A DNA stretch of 64,000 nucleotides, taken from the NCBI RefSeq assembly GCF_029851875.1, contig NZ_JARKVC010000020.1:62001-126000 (forward strand), in the 5' to 3' direction. Source of the stretch: Actinomyces sp. Its GTDB lineage: Bacteria; Actinomycetota; Actinomycetes; Actinomycetales; Actinomycetaceae. The notes under the pieces were generated by a model, which was not told the DNA's origin, did not search any database, and saw only the letters and a list, made by a program, of their open reading frames with translations. The translations under genes and the position numbers were made by a program. Shown here one piece after another: positions 42,171 through 53,230 of this stretch; positions within the stretch are counted from its first letter, which is position 1, and each line of letters opens with the position of its first letter.

Positions 42171-45100
42171 TCAGTCACGCGGCTTCTCGCGCATCTCCCA
42201 GGTCTCGATGACGTCGCCCTCGGCGATGTCCTTGAAGCCCAGGTTGATACCGCACTCGTAGCCCTCGCGGACCTCGGTGACATCGTCCTTCTCACGGCGC
42301 AGCGACTCGATGGACAGGTTGCCGTCCACCACGACGCCGTCGCGCACCAGGCGGGCCTTGGTGCCGCGCCTGATGACGCCCGAGCGCACGATCGAACCGG
42401 CGATGGAGCCGAACTTCGAGGAGCGGAAGACCTGGCGGATCTCGGCGGTGCCGAGCTCGACCTCCTCGTAGACGGGCTTGAGCATGCCCTTCATCGCGGC
42501 CTCGACGTCCTCGATCGCGGAGTAGATGACCGAGTAGAACTTCATGTCCACGCCCTCGCGGTCGGCCAGCTCGGCCACGCGCTCGGCGGGGCGGACGTTG
42601 AAGCCGATGATGACGGCGGAGTCGACCGTGGCCAGGTTGACGTCGTTCTGCGTGATGGCACCCACACCACGGTGGATGATGCGCAGAGCGACCTCCTCGC
42701 CCACGTCGATCTTGAGCAGCGAGTCCTCCAGGGCCTCGACCGCACCCGAGGAGTCTCCCTTGAGGATGAGGTTGAGGGTGTCGACCTTGCCCTCCTTGAG
42801 GACGTCGGTGAGGTTCTCCAGGGACACGCGCTTGCGGCGCTTGGCCAGGAGGGCGGCGCGCTCGGCAGCCTCACGCTTGTCAGCGATCTGACGAGCGGTG
42901 CGGTCGTCGGGAGCGACGATGAAGGAGTCACCGGCGCTGGGCACGTTGGTCAGACCCAGGACCAGCGCGGGGCTGCCGGGGCCGACCTCCTCCAGGGCGT
43001 CGCCGTGCTCGTTGAACATGGCACGCACGCGGCCGTAGGCGCTGCCGGCCACGATCGGGTCACCCACGTGCAGGGTGCCGCGCTCGACCAGGATCGTCGA
43101 GACCGCGCCGCGGCCCTTGTCCAGCTTGGCCTCGATCGTGACGCCTCGGGCGTCAGAGTCGGGGTTGGCACGCAGGTCGAGGGCAGCGTCAGCCGTCAGC
43201 AGCACGGCCTCCAGCAGCTCGTCGATGTGCAGGCGCTGCTTGGCCGAGATGTCGACGAACATCGTGTCACCGCCGTACTCCTCGGGCACCAGTCCGTACT
43301 CGGTGAGCTGACCGCGGATCTTGTCCGGGTTCGCCCCCTCCTTGTCGATCTTGTTGACCGCCACGACGATCGGCACACCGGCCGCCTGGGCGTGGTTGAG
43401 GGCCTCGACCGTCTGGGGCATGACGCCGTCGTCGGCAGCGACCACGAGGATGGCGATGTCGGTGACCTCGGCACCACGGGCACGCATCGCCGTGAAGGCC
43501 TCGTGACCGGGGGTGTCGATGAAGGTGATCCGCCGGTCCTCGTCGTTCAGGTGCACGCGCACCTGGTAGGCACCGATGGACTGCGTGATACCGCCAGCCT
43601 CTCCGGCCACGACGTCGGTGGAGCGGATGGCGTCCAGCAGCTTGGTCTTACCGTGGTCGACGTGACCCATGACCGTGACCACCGGGGGACGCGGGAGCAG
43701 GTCGGCGTCGTCCTCCTCGTCCTCCTCGGCCTGAAGGTCGATGTCGAAGGACTCCAGGAGCTCGCGCTCCTCGTCCTCGGGCGAGACGATCTTGACGTCG
43801 TAGCCGAGCTCGGCGCCCAGGAGGGCGAAGGTGTCCTCGTCCACGGACTGGGTGGCCGTGACCATCTCCCCCAGGTGGAACAGGACCGTGACCAGAGCCG
43901 CAGGGTTGGCGTTGATCCTCTCGGCCAGGTCCGTCAGGGTCGCGCCCTGACGCACACGGATCGGCGTGGAGCCGTCGCCGCGAGGGACGATCACGCCGCC
44001 GATCGACGGCGCGCCCTGCTGCTCGAACTCCTGCCTCTTGGCGCGCTTGGACTTGCGTCCGCGCTGGTTGGATCCGCCACGGCCGAAGGCGCCCTGCGTC
44101 GAGCCACGACCGCCGCGTCCACCGCGACCGCCGCGAGGAGCGCCGCCGAAGCCGCTGCCACCGGGGCGACCGGTGCCACCGCCGGCTCCGCCGCGACCAC
44201 CGCCACCTGGACGGCCGCCGCGACCGCCCTGGCCGCCACGAGCCGGGGCGCCGGGGCGCCCGACGGAGGAGTGGCCAGGCATCATGCCGGGGTTAGGACG
44301 CGGGCCTCCGCCCGGACGAGGTCCGGGACGGGCACCGCCCTGGGGACGAGGACCGCCCGAGCCAGCGCCCTGGGGACGCGGGCCGCCGTGACCACCGGCG
44401 TGGCTGCCGCCCGGACGAGGTCCGGGACGAGCGCCGCCCTGGGGACGCGGGCCGCCCGAGCCACCCGGACGAGGCATGCCCTGGGAGGTGGCAAAGGGGT
44501 TGTTGCCCGGGCGGGGCCCGCCCTGTCCACGAGAGCCGGTCTGGCCGCGCGAGCCCTGACGCTCACCACGCTCAGGACGCTGACCGCCGCGGCCTGCAGG
44601 ACGCGGCATGCCCTGGGAGGTGGCGAAGGGGTTGTTACCAGGACGCGGCGCACCCGGACGCGGGCCCGGGGTGGGCGCCGCCGGGCGCGGACCGGGGGTC
44701 GGCGTGCGCTCGCCGCGGTCGGCGCTGTCACCGGGAGCCTGGAAGGCCGGCCCTGACGACGGCTTGGGCGGCGCAGGCCTGGACGCAGCAGGCTTGGAGG
44801 CCGCAGGCTTGGGCACTGCGGGGCCGGGGGTCGCAGCCGCAGGGGCCTGCGGGGAGACCGGTGCGGGCTTGGCGGCCGCGGCGCGCTCAGGCGCCGGGGT
44901 GCCAGCGTGCGCCGGGGCAGCCGGCTTCGGCGCGCCAGGGCGCGCCGCAGGCTTGGCAGCAGCCGAGGAGCCAGAGTCCTTGCTCCCGGCCGAGGCCGCC
45001 TGGGCGGCAAAGTGCTCGCGGACCCGGCGAGCGACGGGGGGCTCGACCGCGGAGGAGGCCGCCTTGACGAACTCTCCCTGGTCCTTGAGCCAGGCCAGGA

Positions 45101-45173
45101 TCACCTTGGAGGTGATCTTCTTGCCAGTGGGGTCGAGCTCCTTCGCGAGCTCGTGAACGCGTGGTTTAGCCAC
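42171..45173 (-). CDS. infB: Translation initiation factor IF-2
   Basis: GTPase that places initiator tRNA on the 30S subunit. The 1000-aa protein begins [19 protein letters not shown]. Residues ~60-390 are a low-complexity Pro/Ala/Gly/Arg region with two copies of [16 protein letters not shown] and a Gly-Arg block. The core follows: IF2_N, then G1 [10 protein letters not shown]3 DTPGHEAF, G4 NKID, the beta-barrel domains and the C-terminal fMet-tRNA-binding domain ending [16 protein letters not shown]. Long basic N-terminal regions are typical of actinobacterial IF-2. Confidence 0.97.
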   Translation of the reverse strand: MAKPRVHELAKELDPTGKKITSKVILAWLKDQGEFVKAASSAVEPPVARRVREHFAAQAASAGSKDSGSSAAAKPAARPGAPKPAAPAHAGTPAPERAAAAKPAPVSPQAPAAATPGPAVPKPAASKPAASRPAPPKPSSGPAFQAPGDSADRGERTPTPGPRPAAPTPGPRPGAPRPGNNPFATSQGMPRPAGRGGQRPERGERQGSRGQTGSRGQGGPRPGNNPFATSQGMPRPGGSGGPRPQGGARPGPRPGGSHAGGHGGPRPQGAGSGGPRPQGGARPGPRPGGGPRPNPGMMPGHSSVGRPGAPARGGQGGRGGRPGGGGRGGAGGGTGRPGGSGFGGAPRGGRGGRGGRGSTQGAFGRGGSNQRGRKSKRAKRQEFEQQGAPSIGGVIVPRGDGSTPIRVRQGATLTDLAERINANPAALVTVLFHLGEMVTATQSVDEDTFALLGAELGYDVKIVSPEDEERELLESFDIDLQAEEDEEDDADLLPRPPVVTVMGHVDHGKTKLLDAIRSTDVVAGEAGGITQSIGAYQVRVHLNDEDRRITFIDTPGHEAFTAMRARGAEVTDIAILVVAADDGVMPQTVEALNHAQAAGVPIVVAVNKIDKEGANPDKIRGQLTEYGLVPEEYGGDTMFVDISAKQRLHIDELLEAVLLTADAALDLRANPDSDARGVTIEAKLDKGRGAVSTILVERGTLHVGDPIVAGSAYGRVRAMFNEHGDALEEVGPGSPALVLGLTNVPSAGDSFIVAPDDRTARQIADKREAAERAALLAKRRKRVSLENLTDVLKEGKVDTLNLILKGDSSGAVEALEDSLLKIDVGEEVALRIIHRGVGAITQNDVNLATVDSAVIIGFNVRPAERVAELADREGVDMKFYSVIYSAIEDVEAAMKGMLKPVYEEVELGTAEIRQVFRSSKFGSIAGSIVRSGVIRRGTKARLVRDGVVVDGNLSIESLRREKDDVTEVREGYECGINLGFKDIAEGDVIETWEMREKPRD

Positions 45174-45276
45174 TTTTCTCCTGTCCGGTTGCCCACCCCG
45201 GATCAGGGTGGGCGTCAGTTGAGGCAGCTCATCGCTGGGTACTCATCGGGTGCCCATCGGCTTCCTACCCGCCTTC

Positions 45277-45609
45277 TTAGTCGGTCGTTGTCGCGGCGCT
45301 GCCTGCAGGCCGCTCGTGCGTGCTCGCACCGTCCTTGTCCAGGTTGCCCAGGGAGGAGATCCGCTCGCGCACGGGAGCCACGTCCAGCGGCTCACTGGTG
45401 CGCAGCGCGCGCCCGAAGGCGCGCCTGCGCTCGGCCAGCTCCAGGCACGCGGGATCCGGGTGGATCCACGCACCTCGCCCGGGCGCAACCGCCCGGGAGT
45501 CGACGCGAAGCCGGCCGTCGTCGATGACCAGGCGCAGCAGCTGCGCCCGAGGACCCTTGACGCGGCAGCCGATGCAGGTGCGTTCAGGCACGTGTGAGAG
45601 GCGCTTCAC
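45277..45609 (-). CDS. YlxR family RNA-binding protein (DUF448)
   Basis: 110 aa from GTG 45609 (VKRLSHVPERTCIGCR); a TTG at 45696 would extend it by 29 residues with no better site. PERTCIGCRVKGPRAQLLR is the YlxR signature, followed by GRGAWIHPDPACLELA. YlxR proteins bind RNA and have been linked to transcription control or to the RNase P/ribosome machinery in other bacteria. It sits in its conserved place between nusA and infB. Confidence 0.9.
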   Translation of the reverse strand: MKRLSHVPERTCIGCRVKGPRAQLLRLVIDDGRLRVDSRAVAPGRGAWIHPDPACLELAERRRAFGRALRTSEPLDVAPVRERISSLGNLDKDGASTHERPAGSAATTTD

Positions 45610-45714
45610 CGTCTCGCCGCGTCCTTCCCGTCTTCCTGCTACCTGCTGTCCCTGGCAGCCTCGCGGCCCCAGGACCTCCCGCGGGGTCCTGGGCAAGTCT
45701 AGCGGCAGGCAGGC

Positions 45715-46761
45715 TCAGGCATCCTGCTGTGCGGCTGAGGGGCCTGTCACGTCGTCAGCGCGAGAACCACGGCCGGCAAGCACCTCGCCGGTCTCGGCGT
45801 CAGCGTGGATATCGATCTTCCACCCGGTCAGGCGCGCGGCCAGGCGGGCGTTCTGCCCCTCCTTGCCGATGGCCAGGGAGAGCTGGAAGTCAGGCACGAC
45901 CGCCTTGGCCGTCTGGTCCTCCATGGACTGGATGTGCACCGAGGACACGCGCGCCGGGGACAGGGCGTTGGCGATGAAGCGGGCCGGCTCGTCGGAGTAG
46001 TCGACGATGTCGATCTTCTCCCCGCCCAGCTCCGCCATGACAGCACGCACACGCTGGCCCATCGGGCCGATGCAGGCTCCCTTGGCACCCAGACCACGCT
46101 GGCGCGAGCGCACGGCCATCTTCGTGCGGTGGCCGGACTCACGCGCGAGCGCCATGATCTCCACGTCCCCCGAGACCAGCTCAGGCACCTCGCGCTCAAA
46201 GAGCTTGCGCACCAGGCCTGGGTGAGTGCGCGAGAGGATGATCTGCGCCCCCTTCGGACCGCGCGAGACCTCGGTGACGTAAGCGCGGATGCGGTCGCCG
46301 TGACGGTAGCGCTCACCTGGGACCTGCTCGTGCGGAGGCATGATCCCCTCGTGCTCCTCGTCCAGGCGCACGTAGACGATGCGCGGGTCGCGCCCCTGCT
46401 CCACGGTGCCGGAGATCAGCTCACCGGCCTTGTCCTTGAAGGTGCCCAGGACCTCGAAGTCACGCCGGTCCTGGATCCGCTGGACGATCACCGAGCGGGC
46501 GGTGGCCTGGGCGATGCGCCCGAAGTCGTCCGGGGTGTCGTCGAAGTACTCCCCCGTGGGCTGGTCCTCCTCGTCGACCTCGGGAGCCAGCACGGCCATG
46601 TGACCGCTGCGGCGGTCGATCTCGACGTGCGCGCCACGGATGGCGCCCGGGACCTTGGCGTAGGCACCCAGGATGGCGTCCTCGATGGCGGGCAGGAGGT
46701 CCTCCAGGTCGATGCCCAGCTCCTGGGCCGCGCCTCGCAGCTCCGGCATGTTGATGTCCAT
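45715..46761 (-). CDS. nusA: Transcription termination/antitermination factor NusA
   Basis: 348 aa, the short actinobacterial form without the C-terminal acidic repeats. N-terminal RNA-polymerase-binding domain (MDINMPELRGAAQELGIDLEDLLPA, in part), then S1 (GTVEQGRDPRIVYVRLD), and two KH domains (KMAVRSRQRGLGAKGACIGP, ARLTGWKIDIHA). It binds RNA polymerase and modulates pausing and rRNA antitermination. It lies between rimP and ylxR as expected. Confidence 0.96.
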   Translation of the reverse strand: MDINMPELRGAAQELGIDLEDLLPAIEDAILGAYAKVPGAIRGAHVEIDRRSGHMAVLAPEVDEEDQPTGEYFDDTPDDFGRIAQATARSVIVQRIQDRRDFEVLGTFKDKAGELISGTVEQGRDPRIVYVRLDEEHEGIMPPHEQVPGERYRHGDRIRAYVTEVSRGPKGAQIILSRTHPGLVRKLFEREVPELVSGDVEIMALARESGHRTKMAVRSRQRGLGAKGACIGPMGQRVRAVMAELGGEKIDIVDYSDEPARFIANALSPARVSSVHIQSMEDQTAKAVVPDFQLSLAIGKEGQNARLAARLTGWKIDIHADAETGEVLAGRGSRADDVTGPSAAQQDA

Positions 46762-46788
46762 GGTGTCCTCTCTCGTCCTCGTCCCGGT

Positions 46789-47253
46789 TCAGAAGACGAC
46801 GACCGTCCGGGCCTCCAGGAGGTCCGTGTAGGCAATCGTCTGCTCGCTGCCGTCGACCTCCAGGGTGACGGCCTCCTCGTCCGCGCCGCGCACGGTCCCG
46901 GTCAGGGTCTGGCCGGCAGTGACCAGGCGGGCCTGGTGGCCGGTGGCGCGCCGGAAGGTGCGGGGCGTGGTCAGCTCGCGCTCGGCCCCGGGGCTGGTGA
47001 CCTCCAGGGTGTAGCGGCCCTTGACCGGATCGGCCTCGTCCAGAGCGTCAGACACCGCCTGAGTCACCTCAGCCACGGTGTCCAGGTCGATGTCGCCCGG
47101 ACCGTCGGGCAGGTCCACGACGACGCGCACGGTGGAGTAGCGACCGGCCCTGGTGGTCTCCACCCCCTCCAGGAACAGACCTGCCTGCTCGACCACGGGT
47201 GTGAGCAGCTCGGTGAGCCGCTGGGTCGTCGCAGCTGACAGCGTGTCCGTCAT
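46789..47253 (-). CDS. rimP: Ribosome maturation factor RimP
   Basis: 154 aa from the ATG at 47253 (MTDTLSAATTQRL) with AAGGGA upstream; the frame runs further to 47385 but without support. It shows YSTVRVVVDLPDGPGDIDLD, DPVKGRYTLEVTSPGAERELT (in parts) and FRRATGHQARL, the RimP/YhbC pattern. RimP helps mature the 30S subunit. It begins the rimP-nusA-ylxR-infB-rbfA-truB block and is divergent from a lipoprotein gene. Confidence 0.95.
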   Translation of the reverse strand: MTDTLSAATTQRLTELLTPVVEQAGLFLEGVETTRAGRYSTVRVVVDLPDGPGDIDLDTVAEVTQAVSDALDEADPVKGRYTLEVTSPGAERELTTPRTFRRATGHQARLVTAGQTLTGTVRGADEEAVTLEVDGSEQTIAYTDLLEARTVVVF

Positions 47254-47364
47254 GGGGTCCCTTCCCGGTCGTCGTCCAGATCGCCGGCCACCGACGCGCG
47301 TGAGTGGGCGTCCTTGGGCGTGGCCAGCACGGCTCATGCTACCTGGCCGTGCCAGGATCACCGT

Positions 47365-48345
47365 GTGAAGCCTGCACCTGTCCACCGCTCCCCTGTCCTG
47401 ACGCGCTCAGCGCGCGGCTGTCTGGCTCTCCTCCTGGCCGGAAGCCTCCTGGCCGGCACCGGCGCCTGTGAGCTGCGGCTGGGCCACGGCGCCCCTGACA
47501 CCCTGCCGACGGCCTCAGCCACCGAGGCCGAGCGCGACGCCCTGGCCCGCCAGGCCACCCTCATCTCCTCCACGGCCCAGGCTCTTCTCGCCTCAGGCCG
47601 CCAGGAGGTCGCCACCCAGGTCTCCCAGCTGATCGAGGCCAGTGAGCTCCAGCTCCAGGCCCTGGGCGGGGTCTGGCGGCCCTGGCCCGCTTCCGCTCCC
47701 ACCACCCTGCCCACGACGACGCCGGTAGCCACGGCCCCGGCCGACGCCACCCCCGACGACCTGCTGCAGGCTCTGGTGCAGGGAGCCGAGCAGGCACGCC
47801 AGGCTGCCCTCCAGGCCGAGCAGACCAGCCAGGCGCAGCTGTACGCCGCGCTCACGGCGTCCTGGTCCGTCTCCGCCTCGCAGCTGGCCGCCACGCTCGC
47901 CAGCACCGAGACGGACCTGGACGGGGCACCGCGCCAGGCCTCCCAGATGACCCAGGCCCTGGACCCCGACCTCCTGCAGGCCTATGACGCGGCCCGCTAC
48001 GCGATGGAGGAGGTGGCAGCACGCTCGGCCGACGCCCAGCGCACCCAGGCGCAGGCTGAGGCCGCCTACGCCGACGACGTCGTCAACGCCTCAGTCGCCC
48101 TGGGGGGAACGGACTCGCGGCTGCCGGCCTACGCCGCTCCGACCCAGGCCCCGGACAGCGCGACGAGTGCGGACACCACCTGGGCCCGCCAGTCCTGGAC
48201 GCGTGTGTGCGAGCAGGAGATCGTCTCCCTGGCCGCCCTGGGCCCGGCCGAGCGCGAGACGGCGATCGACGCTGCCGTCGACGCCGCGCACCGGGCCGTG
48301 GCCTGGGGCGCGAGCACGCCCGCCTTGCCGGGCTACGAGGCCTGA
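47365..48345 (+). CDS. DUF4439-like ferritin-fold lipoprotein
   Basis: 326 aa from GTG 47365 (AGGA 7 bases upstream; CAGGAT is also 6 bases before it). The N-terminus is a lipoprotein-like signal: RSARGCLALLLAGSLLAGTGAC, given as RGCLALLLAGSLLAG and TGAC, with Cys near residue 35, although Thr at -3 is unusual. The mature part is almost wholly helical and Ala/Gln-rich, with a central Pro/Thr linker (TTLPTTTPVATAPADATP). The helices EQARQAALQAEQTSQAQLYAAL, in part, and DLLQAYDAARYAMEEVAARS fit the DUF4439 ferritin-like family found beside rimP/proS in actinobacteria. Function unknown. Confidence 0.8.
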   Translation: MKPAPVHRSPVLTRSARGCLALLLAGSLLAGTGACELRLGHGAPDTLPTASATEAERDALARQATLISSTAQALLASGRQEVATQVSQLIEASELQLQALGGVWRPWPASAPTTLPTTTPVATAPADATPDDLLQALVQGAEQARQAALQAEQTSQAQLYAALTASWSVSASQLAATLASTETDLDGAPRQASQMTQALDPDLLQAYDAARYAMEEVAARSADAQRTQAQAEAAYADDVVNASVALGGTDSRLPAYAAPTQAPDSATSADTTWARQSWTRVCEQEIVSLAALGPAERETAIDAAVDAAHRAVAWGASTPALPGYEA

Positions 48346-48381
48346 GCCGCGCGGCCTGGCCCTGGACCGCCCTGTGCCTGC

Positions 48382-51279
48382 TCACCCCACGACCTGCTCA
48401 ACCCACCGGCGGATCCTGTCGACCTTCACGTACCTGACCGGGCCGTGGGCCCCTCTCGCCGCCAGGTAGGCGGCGGCGTCGTCGCCGTCACGTACCAGCC
48501 GCAGCCGGCACGGCCCCACCCAGCGCGCCCAGCCGGCCACCAGGGCCTCTGCCTCCTGACGAGAGCGGACCAGGCTGGTCGGCACGGCCAGGGCGATCCA
48601 CTCCTCGCCGCGACCGGGCCTGCCCGGCAGGCGCCCAGCCGCGAGCAGCAGGCGTGCCAGTGCCCGGCGCCAGGCGGGAAGCGGACGGCGCGGATCCGCC
48701 GTCGTCGTCAGCAGCTGCGCCTCAAGGACAAAGCGAGGACGGCGCTCAGGCTCGCGTAGCAGCGCCGCGAGCGCGTCAGCGAAGCGGGCACCGCCACCGT
48801 CCGACCCGCCGACCAGTCCCACGCTCAGGCAGCTCTCCGACTCCTCGAGCACCACCAGGTGCGAGTGCGCCTCCCTGTCCTGGCTCAGGCACTGCGCCAC
48901 CACGCAGGCCACCGCCTGCCAGTAGGAGCCGGGCACCCCGTGGCGCAGCAGAGCGCGGACCCACTGGATGCGTACAACCTCCAGGGGGTGACCCGACCTG
49001 TCCACGACCGTGCGCCGCTCGACACCGCCCCGTGGCTGCGCGCTGCTGTGCTCGGTCCCGGTCGCTGCGCTCAGCCACCGCTCTCGCTCGACGTCCCGGT
49101 CCCCCAGGCTCGCCACGGTCAGCTCGTTGAGGCGGGATACCTGTTCCCGCCGCGCTCCTGCGACCAGGTCGGTCAGGAGGAGACGCTGCTCCTGGCTCAG
49201 CAGGCCCCGCAGGCCGGTCTCGATGACGGAGTGGGCGACGCCTGAGGCAGGAGCGGACGCAGCCGCGTGCGAGGGCGTCGGTTCACTCGGCACCGCGGAC
49301 CAGATCTGGTCGGCCTTGCGCTCCAGGCGCCTCAGGTCACCTCCGCCGCCAAGCCCGGCCTCGGCGGGCAGGGCGCAGACCACGGACCAGTAGTGCGCCA
49401 CCTTGCCGGGCCAGGACGGGTCGAGCCGGGCGGCGCGGCCGCGCAGCTGCGCCACCGCCGTCGCCGTCGTCACGGTGGACAGGTCCACCAGCGTGTTGGC
49501 AGCCGGACAGTCCCAGCCTTCCCCCAGCAGAGCACGGGTGGAGACCACCAGACGCACCCGGCCGGCAGCCATGAGCTCGCTGACTGCCAGCACGAGCGCC
49601 GCCGAGCCGGCTCCGGGGCCGCTGACCGTCAGGCTCACCCCGTCGTCCCGGCCGGTCAGCTCCAGCCCCGTCCGCTCGCGCAGCGTAGCCAGCAGCTCCT
49701 CCTGCCCGCTGGCCAGGCGCAGGTGGTGGCTGGTGACGAGCACCGGGCCGAGGTCCCGCAGGGACTCGTCGCTCAGCAGCGTCTCGAAGCAGCGCAGCGC
49801 GCCGCCTGCGGCCGAGGGGCGGTGCGCTGCGGTGAGCACGTCCAGGGCGCGGTGGGGAGCAGACCGCTCAGCAGCGTCAGTGACGACGACGGCACGCAGC
49901 TGCGGCCCCAGCGCGTCCAGCTCGTGGCGAAGGATGTCGACGACGGCCGTGTCCTTGGCCAGCGAGGAGGAGGTGATGAGGTCCACGGGCGAGCGTCCGG
50001 GCCGCAGCCCGGAGTCCGTCAGGTGCACCCCGAACCCGCTCAGCGTCTGGCGAACCTCCTCCCACTGTGACCTGCGACCAGGATCAGGCAGAAGACGTTC
50101 CAAGGCGTAGCGGGCCAGGAGCTCGGTGAGCTCGCTGGTCTCCAGGACCGACAGCTGCGGGAGCAGGGGGACGAGCAGGGTGGAGGCGGGCGTGGGCCGG
50201 TAGTCGCGGGTCCGGTGCAGGAGCGCCGTCGCGGTTGCTGCGGCCTGCGGGGCGGCGTCGAAGCCCTCTGCCACGGCGGCGGCCAGCCGCGGGTCCTCAG
50301 GTCCCACGGAGCCTGAGGCCTCCATGAGCTCGCGCAGCCCGGGAGCGACCGTGTCCACGAGGTAGTCCACGCCGTCGGGTGCCAGCAGCACCTCCCCTAC
50401 CCGGTGGGCGAGCTCGGCACCGCTGGTGGCAAGGAACCGTGCCTCCTCACGCTCGGGCAGGGTGAACCAGGCCAGGGCGCGGTCCGGCGCCAGGTGCCCG
50501 GCTCGCACGACGGCGGGCACCGGGACCTGCGCGTCCACCTCACCGAGCAGCGCGTGGTAACGGCTGTAGGAGCGGTCCTCCGGGCTCGGGCTGGTAGCGG
50601 TCAGGCCGATGAGGGTGGCCTGGTGCCCAGCACGGCGAAGACGGCGCACCAGGTAGTGGACCACCACCGCCCAGTGGGCACGCAGGTGGTGGCACTCGTC
50701 CAGGACGATCGTGGCCGTGCCCGCCTCGACCAGCGCGTCAAGCCGCTGCCGGGCCGAGGGGGCCAGGAGGCTCGCCACGGCCTTGTCGTCGAGCTCGTCC
50801 ACACGGGCACGCGCCCGGGCTGCGCGCCGCGAGACTCCCCGGCGGTAGGCCTGACGATGGGAGCGGGCCAGGTCCTCTAGCCACTGCTCAGCCTGCGTCG
50901 GGCCGTACCCACCGTCGATGAGCTCGCGCTTCCAGGCGGCCAGGGCAGCCTCGTCCCAGACCCCGTCACTGCGCACGAGCGCGAGGGCCTGGTAGGTGCT
51001 CACGCAGAGGTTGTCGCCCCACTCCCCCTCAAAGAGCGAGGCTGCCTGCTCGCGCCACTGCTCCCGGATGACGGTGGTCGGGGCGAGGACGAGCGCAGGA
51101 CGACCGTTGCGCCGGGCCAGCTCCAGGCCGAGGAGGGTCTTGCCCGCCCCGGGTGGGGCTACCAGGTGGAGGACCTCGCCGTCGGCGGGATCGACGGCAT
51201 CGAGCAGGTCACGCTGGTAGGCGCGCGGACGCGCCGCCATCCGCAGGCTGTGCAGAGGGCGGCGCGTCACGTGCGTCAT
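48382..51279 (-). CDS. Superfamily 2 DEAD/DEAH-type helicase
   Basis: 965 aa from ATG 51279 (MTHVTRRPLHSLRM) with AAGGA upstream; the frame extends over the end of proS but that part is not needed. Domain order: RAYQRDLLDAV Q-like region, Walker A LVAPPGAGKTLLGLEL, ATTVIREQW-type motif Ia (LAPTTVIREQW), DECH box VLDECHHLRAHW, motif III GLTATSPSP, then the second RecA lobe VRLVVSTRALLGEGWDCPA, AQLRGRAARLDP (motif VI). About 300 further residues form an uncharacterised C-terminus. It resembles stand-alone actinobacterial helicases of unknown substrate. A defence role is possible, but no partner genes are present. Confidence 0.85.
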   Translation of the reverse strand: MTHVTRRPLHSLRMAARPRAYQRDLLDAVDPADGEVLHLVAPPGAGKTLLGLELARRNGRPALVLAPTTVIREQWREQAASLFEGEWGDNLCVSTYQALALVRSDGVWDEAALAAWKRELIDGGYGPTQAEQWLEDLARSHRQAYRRGVSRRAARARARVDELDDKAVASLLAPSARQRLDALVEAGTATIVLDECHHLRAHWAVVVHYLVRRLRRAGHQATLIGLTATSPSPEDRSYSRYHALLGEVDAQVPVPAVVRAGHLAPDRALAWFTLPEREEARFLATSGAELAHRVGEVLLAPDGVDYLVDTVAPGLRELMEASGSVGPEDPRLAAAVAEGFDAAPQAAATATALLHRTRDYRPTPASTLLVPLLPQLSVLETSELTELLARYALERLLPDPGRRSQWEEVRQTLSGFGVHLTDSGLRPGRSPVDLITSSSLAKDTAVVDILRHELDALGPQLRAVVVTDAAERSAPHRALDVLTAAHRPSAAGGALRCFETLLSDESLRDLGPVLVTSHHLRLASGQEELLATLRERTGLELTGRDDGVSLTVSGPGAGSAALVLAVSELMAAGRVRLVVSTRALLGEGWDCPAANTLVDLSTVTTATAVAQLRGRAARLDPSWPGKVAHYWSVVCALPAEAGLGGGGDLRRLERKADQIWSAVPSEPTPSHAAASAPASGVAHSVIETGLRGLLSQEQRLLLTDLVAGARREQVSRLNELTVASLGDRDVERERWLSAATGTEHSSAQPRGGVERRTVVDRSGHPLEVVRIQWVRALLRHGVPGSYWQAVACVVAQCLSQDREAHSHLVVLEESESCLSVGLVGGSDGGGARFADALAALLREPERRPRFVLEAQLLTTTADPRRPLPAWRRALARLLLAAGRLPGRPGRGEEWIALAVPTSLVRSRQEAEALVAGWARWVGPCRLRLVRDGDDAAAYLAARGAHGPVRYVKVDRIRRWVEQVVG

Positions 51280-51316
51280 CGGGTCCTTCCCTGTCAGGTC
51301 TGTGGCAGCGGCGCCC

Positions 51317-53161
51317 TCAGGCCGCCTCACCGGTGGGGGCGGCAGCCAGAGCGGCCTCGACGCTTGCGCGCAGCTGGGCGACGGCGTCGCTGGCGGGCAC
51401 GCTACGGCGCTCACCGCTGCGGCGGTCACGGATCTCCACCGTGCCCTCCTTGGCGAGGTCTCGGCCCACGACCAGGGTGAAGGGCAGGCCCAGGAGCTCG
51501 GAGTCGGCGAACTTCACGCCCGCCGAGACCTTGCGGCGGTCGTCGTAGAGGACCTCGAGCCCCAGGGCGTCCAGGCCTTCGGAGATCTGGCGAGCGGTGG
51601 CGAAGACCGCCTCGTCCTTCCCGGTGGCGATCACCTGCACGTGGGCGGGGGCGACCTGGATCGGCCAGGCCAGGCCCTGCTCATCATGGTTGGCCTCGGC
51701 CAGGGCGGCCAGCACGCGGGTCACGCCGATGCCGTAGGAGCCCATGGTGACCGTGCGCGCCTTGCCGTTCTCGTCAAGGACGGTGAAGTCCAGCGCCTTG
51801 GCGTACTTGCGGCCGAGCGCGAAGATGTGGCCGAGCTCGATGCCGCGCTCCAGGTGCAGGGGGCCCGAGCCGTCAGGGGCGAGGTCTCCCTCGCGCACCT
51901 CGGCGGCCTCGATCGTGCCGTCAGCCTCGAAGTCGCGGCCCTTGACCAGGTGCAGGACGTGCTTCTTCGGCTCGTTGGCACCGGTCACCCAGCTCGTGCC
52001 GTCCACGATGCGGGGGTCAAGCAGGTAGCGCACGGAGCCGGTCAGGACCTGCCGGCCCTGCTCGTCGGTCTCGGTGCGGCGCAGCGGGGAGCTCGGGCCG
52101 ATGGCCTGCGGGCCGATGTAGCCGGGGACCAGCTCGGGATGGGCCTTGAAGTCCTCCTCTCCTGCCATCTCGACCTCGGCGGGGGCCACGGCCGCCTCCA
52201 GGCGCTTCATGTCCACCTCGCGGTCACCGGGCACGCCGACCACCAGCAGCTCGCGCTCGCCGTGGGGGTGGATGAGGGCGACGACGACGTTCTTGAGCGT
52301 GTCCGCTGCTGTCCAGGGGCGGCCGTCAGGTCGCGGGTAGGCGCGGTTGCACAGGTCCACCAGGGAGTCGATGGTCGGGGTGTCGGGGGTGTCCACGACC
52401 TGCGGGGCGGGCTCGGCGGAGGCGTCACGGGGCGCAGGGACAGGCGTGGTGACGGCCTCGGCGTTGGCCGCGTAGCCGCCGTCGGACCGCACAAAGGTGT
52501 CCTCACCGATGGGCGAGGGGTGCAGGAACTCCTCGGAGTGCGAGCCGCCCATGGCGCCCGCCATGGCGTTGACGGGCACGTACTCCAGGCCCAGGCGGCG
52601 GAAGATGCGCTCGTAGGCGTCGCGGTGGCGCTGGTAGGAGGCCTCCAGGCCGGCGTCGTCGACGTCGAAGGAGTAGGAGTCCTTCATGATGAACTCGCGC
52701 CCGCGGATGAGACCGGCACGGGGCCGGGCCTCGTCACGGTACTTGGTCTGAAGCTGGTACAGGGTGGCGGGCAGGTCCTTGTAGGAGGAGAACATGTCCT
52801 TGGCCAGGAGCGTGAACATCTCCTCGTGGGTGGGGGCCAGCAGGTAGTCCCCGCCCTTGCGGTCCTGCAAGGTGAAGAGCGTGGGGCCGTACTCGCTCCA
52901 GCGTCCTGTGGCCTTGTAAGGCTCGGCAGGAAGGAGGGCCGGGAAGTGGACCTCCTGACCACCCATGCGGTTCATCTCCTCGCGCACGATCGCCTCGATC
53001 TTGCGCAGCACGGACAGGCCCAGCGGCAGCCAGGTGTAGATCCCCGGTGCGGCGCGGCGAATGTAGGAGGCGCGCACGAGCAGCTTGTGGCTGGCGACCT
53101 CAGCGTCGGCGGGGTCCTCGCGCAGGGTACGGATGAAGGCGGTCGAGACAGTCTGAAGCAC
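51317..53161 (-). CDS. proS: Prolyl-tRNA synthetase
   Basis: Bacterial-type ProRS of 614 aa with an editing insertion. Motif 1 region [21 protein letters not shown] (in part), [15 protein letters not shown], motif 2 [20 protein letters not shown], the INS editing domain between residues ~220 and 400, and motif 3 [17 protein letters not shown]; an anticodon-binding domain ends the protein. GTG at 53161 lies 6 bases after TAAGAT with no Shine-Dalgarno sequence, so it is probably leaderless. Confidence 0.97.
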   Translation of the reverse strand: MLQTVSTAFIRTLREDPADAEVASHKLLVRASYIRRAAPGIYTWLPLGLSVLRKIEAIVREEMNRMGGQEVHFPALLPAEPYKATGRWSEYGPTLFTLQDRKGGDYLLAPTHEEMFTLLAKDMFSSYKDLPATLYQLQTKYRDEARPRAGLIRGREFIMKDSYSFDVDDAGLEASYQRHRDAYERIFRRLGLEYVPVNAMAGAMGGSHSEEFLHPSPIGEDTFVRSDGGYAANAEAVTTPVPAPRDASAEPAPQVVDTPDTPTIDSLVDLCNRAYPRPDGRPWTAADTLKNVVVALIHPHGERELLVVGVPGDREVDMKRLEAAVAPAEVEMAGEEDFKAHPELVPGYIGPQAIGPSSPLRRTETDEQGRQVLTGSVRYLLDPRIVDGTSWVTGANEPKKHVLHLVKGRDFEADGTIEAAEVREGDLAPDGSGPLHLERGIELGHIFALGRKYAKALDFTVLDENGKARTVTMGSYGIGVTRVLAALAEANHDEQGLAWPIQVAPAHVQVIATGKDEAVFATARQISEGLDALGLEVLYDDRRKVSAGVKFADSELLGLPFTLVVGRDLAKEGTVEIRDRRSGERRSVPASDAVAQLRASVEAALAAAPTGEAA

Positions 53162-53167
53162 GGGGCG

Positions 53168-53173
53168 ATCTTA
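53168..53173 (-). promoter_or_regulatory. proS -10 element, leaderless
   Basis: TAAGAT, 6 bases before the GTG at 53161. No clear -35. Confidence 0.55.
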
Positions 53174-53230
53174 CGTGGTCCCAGAACCTGGCTCTCGTCA
53201 GCTGCCCGGCAGGTCCCATGTCGCGTGCTC

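Noticed and set aside
48382..51279. SF2 helicase as part of an antiviral defence island
   Set aside because: No nuclease, methylase or other defence gene adjoins it; the neighbours are rimP-linked lipoprotein and proS.
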